Of a stretch of 7,210 bases of DNA, positions 6,821 through 7,210 are shown in pieces (within the stretch, counting starts at the first letter, position 1; each line of letters opens with the position of its first letter). Position numbers and translations under genes: made by a program. The notes under the pieces are model-generated. The model ran no database searches and had not been told where the DNA came from. It worked only from the letters and a program-made list of their open reading frames with translations. Source of the stretch: Burkholderia gladioli (GTDB lineage Bacteria > Pseudomonadota > Gammaproteobacteria > Burkholderiales > Burkholderiaceae); NCBI GenBank assembly GCA_009914575.1, contig WNEB01000073.1, forward strand, positions 1 through 7,210, written 5' to 3'.

Positions 6821-7210
6821 CGTTGTTGCATAAATCGAGTGTGAGGATGCAATAGCATCGACGGGCATAATTTCAGGCGATACGAACGGATTGCGGACGA
6901 GCGAGGCCCGCCATACGGTTGATGACGCCGACGCGAACGGAGACCTCGGTCGCCTGCGAGTCGATGTGACGCGCCCAGAGACAGTTGCCGGTGAGGGTCT
7001 TGAACCGATACATCGCATTCTCGGCAAGCGATCGCCGGTGGTAGCCACTGTCTTGCTTCCATTCTCGACGACCGTCACGGGCCATTGCATCAACCGCGCC
7101 ATTACGCCACGCCGCACCGGGCATATCCGCTGGCCAATGAACGGCACCCTCGCGTGGCGGAATCGAAGGAATAGCACTGCGTGCAGCAATGGCCGCATGG
7201 CATGGCTTGG
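6819..7210 (-). mobile_element. IS5-family (IS903-group) insertion sequence, transposase 3' end (partial)
   Basis: The terminus GGCGTTGTTGCATAAATC at 6819-6836 agrees with the remembered IS903 end GGCTTTGTTGAATAAATC at 16 of 18 positions. A transposase reading frame on the - strand ends 54 bp inside it, the normal arrangement. The rest of the element lies beyond the right edge. IS903-group elements duplicate 9 bp; the candidate here is GTTTCGAGT (6810-6818), to be compared with the base run beyond the other end. The insertion point falls inside a repeat related to the ends of the 4214-4478 element. Confidence 0.85.
6873..7210 (-). CDS. IS5-family transposase, C-terminal part (cut by window edge)
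   Basis: About 111 C-terminal residues are present, open from the window edge to a TGA at 6875-6873. This is the end of the DDE transposase that cuts and joins the IS ends. IPPREGAVHWP is followed by a segment with the IS4/IS5 signature Y-(2)-R-(3)-E-(6)-K, seen in YHRRSLAENAMYRFK, where E is the last acidic catalytic residue. The protein ends MAGLARPQSVRIA, closely resembling the IS903 transposase ending (MTKAGMPESVRIA from memory). The first two catalytic aspartates are outside the window. No stop or frameshift interrupts the visible part, so nothing here shows the copy to be dead. Confidence 0.88.
   Translation of the reverse strand, partial: KPCHAAIAARSAIPSIPPREGAVHWPADMPGAAWRNGAVDAMARDGRREWKQDSGYHRRSLAENAMYRFKTLTGNCLWARHIDSQATEVSVRVGVINRMAGLARPQSVRIA

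Overview
The window looks like chromosomal DNA of a Burkholderia-type betaproteobacterium, possibly the plant-associated glumae/gladioli group (genus by inference, species not resolved). The base composition is very GC-rich, codons strongly prefer G or C in the third position, and the PyrD, HemL and leucyltransferase proteins read like Burkholderia family members. All complete genes are on the + strand. Both window edges lie inside insertion sequences.

Layout: (1) Positions 1-127 are one end of an IS3-family element, with its 27-bp terminal repeat and the first 21 codons of orfA on the - strand. (2) Positions 296-715 encode a small EVE/PUA-like protein whose C-terminus is cut short by an apparent one-base frameshift; the original frame resumes to 750. 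(3) Positions 894-3975 hold hemL, ribD and ribE, tightly spaced (21 and 22 bp gaps) and probably cotranscribed from a promoter near 803-808. (4) Positions 3976-4745 are 770 bp without a credible gene. In the middle, at 4214-4478, lies a palindromic, MITE-like element with imperfect 23-bp terminal inverted repeats and three strong internal hairpins. (5) bpt (4746-5597) and pyrD (5741-6769, GTG start) follow. (6) At 6799-6820 there is a third copy of the same terminal repeat, and an IS5-family (IS903-group) element starts at 6819, inside it. The 3' end of its transposase runs to the window edge on the - strand.

The named genes are housekeeping. HemL makes 5-aminolevulinate for tetrapyrroles. 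RibD and RibE carry out the middle and last steps of riboflavin synthesis. Bpt tags proteins for N-end-rule degradation. PyrD performs the quinone-linked step of pyrimidine synthesis. They do not form one pathway. The unusual content lies between the genes: an uncharacterised repeat family bounding 4214-4478, an IS apparently inserted in another copy of it, and gene neighbourhoods (ribE without ribBA/ribH, bpt without aat) suggesting rearrangement at that repeat. I found no defence system, CRISPR array, tRNA or rRNA.
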